Origin: Caulobacter ginsengisoli | Lineage (GTDB): Bacteria; Pseudomonadota; Alphaproteobacteria; Caulobacterales; Caulobacteraceae | NCBI RefSeq assembly: GCF_030814835.1 | Contig: NZ_JAUSVS010000001.1 | Location: 935,001 to 999,000, forward strand | Length of the DNA: 64,000 bases | Direction of reading: 5' to 3' | Part shown: positions 63,998 to 64,000 of the stretch, in pieces | How positions within the stretch are numbered: position 1 is the first letter of the stretch | How the letters are laid out: the number at the start of each line of letters is the position of its first letter | Made by a program: the position numbers and the translations under genes | Notes under the pieces: model-generated | Seen by the model: the letters and a program-made list of their open reading frames with translations, nothing else | What the model was told of the DNA's origin: nothing | Databases searched by the model: none

Positions 63998-64000
63998 GGA

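Overview
The window is a high-GC chromosomal segment from an alphaproteobacterium, most likely Caulobacterales (Caulobacter or Phenylobacterium type). The pointers are a cold-shock protein with two domains, a MucR/Ros regulator, motB without motA, a C4-pathway hemA with a magnesium-type hemB, a class I phaC with a long Lys/Ala/Pro-rich leader, and mitochondrial-type NDUFS4-like and UQCC1-like proteins. The genus is an inference. Coding density is very high, many gene pairs overlap by 1 or 4 bases, and no gene-free stretch exceeds about 200 bases.

Layout. 1-2.8 kb: end of a thiolase, a DUF2846-like secreted protein, a VOC protein, an exported hydrolase and a ParE-type toxin/antitoxin pair. 2.8-5.3 kb: hldD-hldE (LPS heptose). 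5.3-10.2 kb: photolyase, FAD oxidoreductase, DUF1365 and a Cfa-like methyltransferase, apparently one operon behind a sequence matching the SigE/ChrR singlet-oxygen promoter. 10.3-15 kb: cysK, sseA, an amino-acid binding lipoprotein, metC and a lone receiver protein. 15.2-17.5 kb: a serine hydrolase and an isolated phage-type tail sheath gene. 17.5-21 kb: tRNA-Arg, tRNA-Pro and tRNA-Glu among small genes. 21-26.5 kb: alaC-type aminotransferase, hom, glpX and recJ. 26.6-33.7 kb: a lipoprotein, phaC, a secreted orphan, a GNAT, argC, rplM-rpsI and ctaA. 33.8-38.9 kb: small membrane proteins, tRNA-Pro(GGG), a plsX-fabH-ihfA-merR cluster, and a YceD/cytochrome bc1 chaperone pair. 39-41.7 kb: bamE and hppA. 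41.9-49.4 kb: a secreted protein, a hydroxyacid dehydrogenase, and glyA-nrdR-ribD-ribE-ribBX-ribH-nusB-thiL. 49.5-56.7 kb: a mucR-type regulator, hemA and a valine-catabolism group interrupted by two exported methyltransferase-like genes. 56.7-64 kb: hemB, an SRPBCC protein, a MetX-like hydrolase with an HIBADH-like enzyme, motB, bpt, htpX and lemA.

The most interesting points are: the isolated tail-sheath gene; the riboflavin operon, whose RibD has only the reductase domain and whose RibBX has lost the zinc cysteines of GTP cyclohydrolase II; two tandem exported paralogous methyltransferase-fold proteins; the predicted SigE promoter placed almost on top of the photolyase start codon, in an operon whose Cfa-like enzyme lacks two bicarbonate ligands; and several families of intergenic palindromes, one of which shows clear compensatory base changes between its two copies. 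No prophage, CRISPR array, IS element or rRNA operon was seen.
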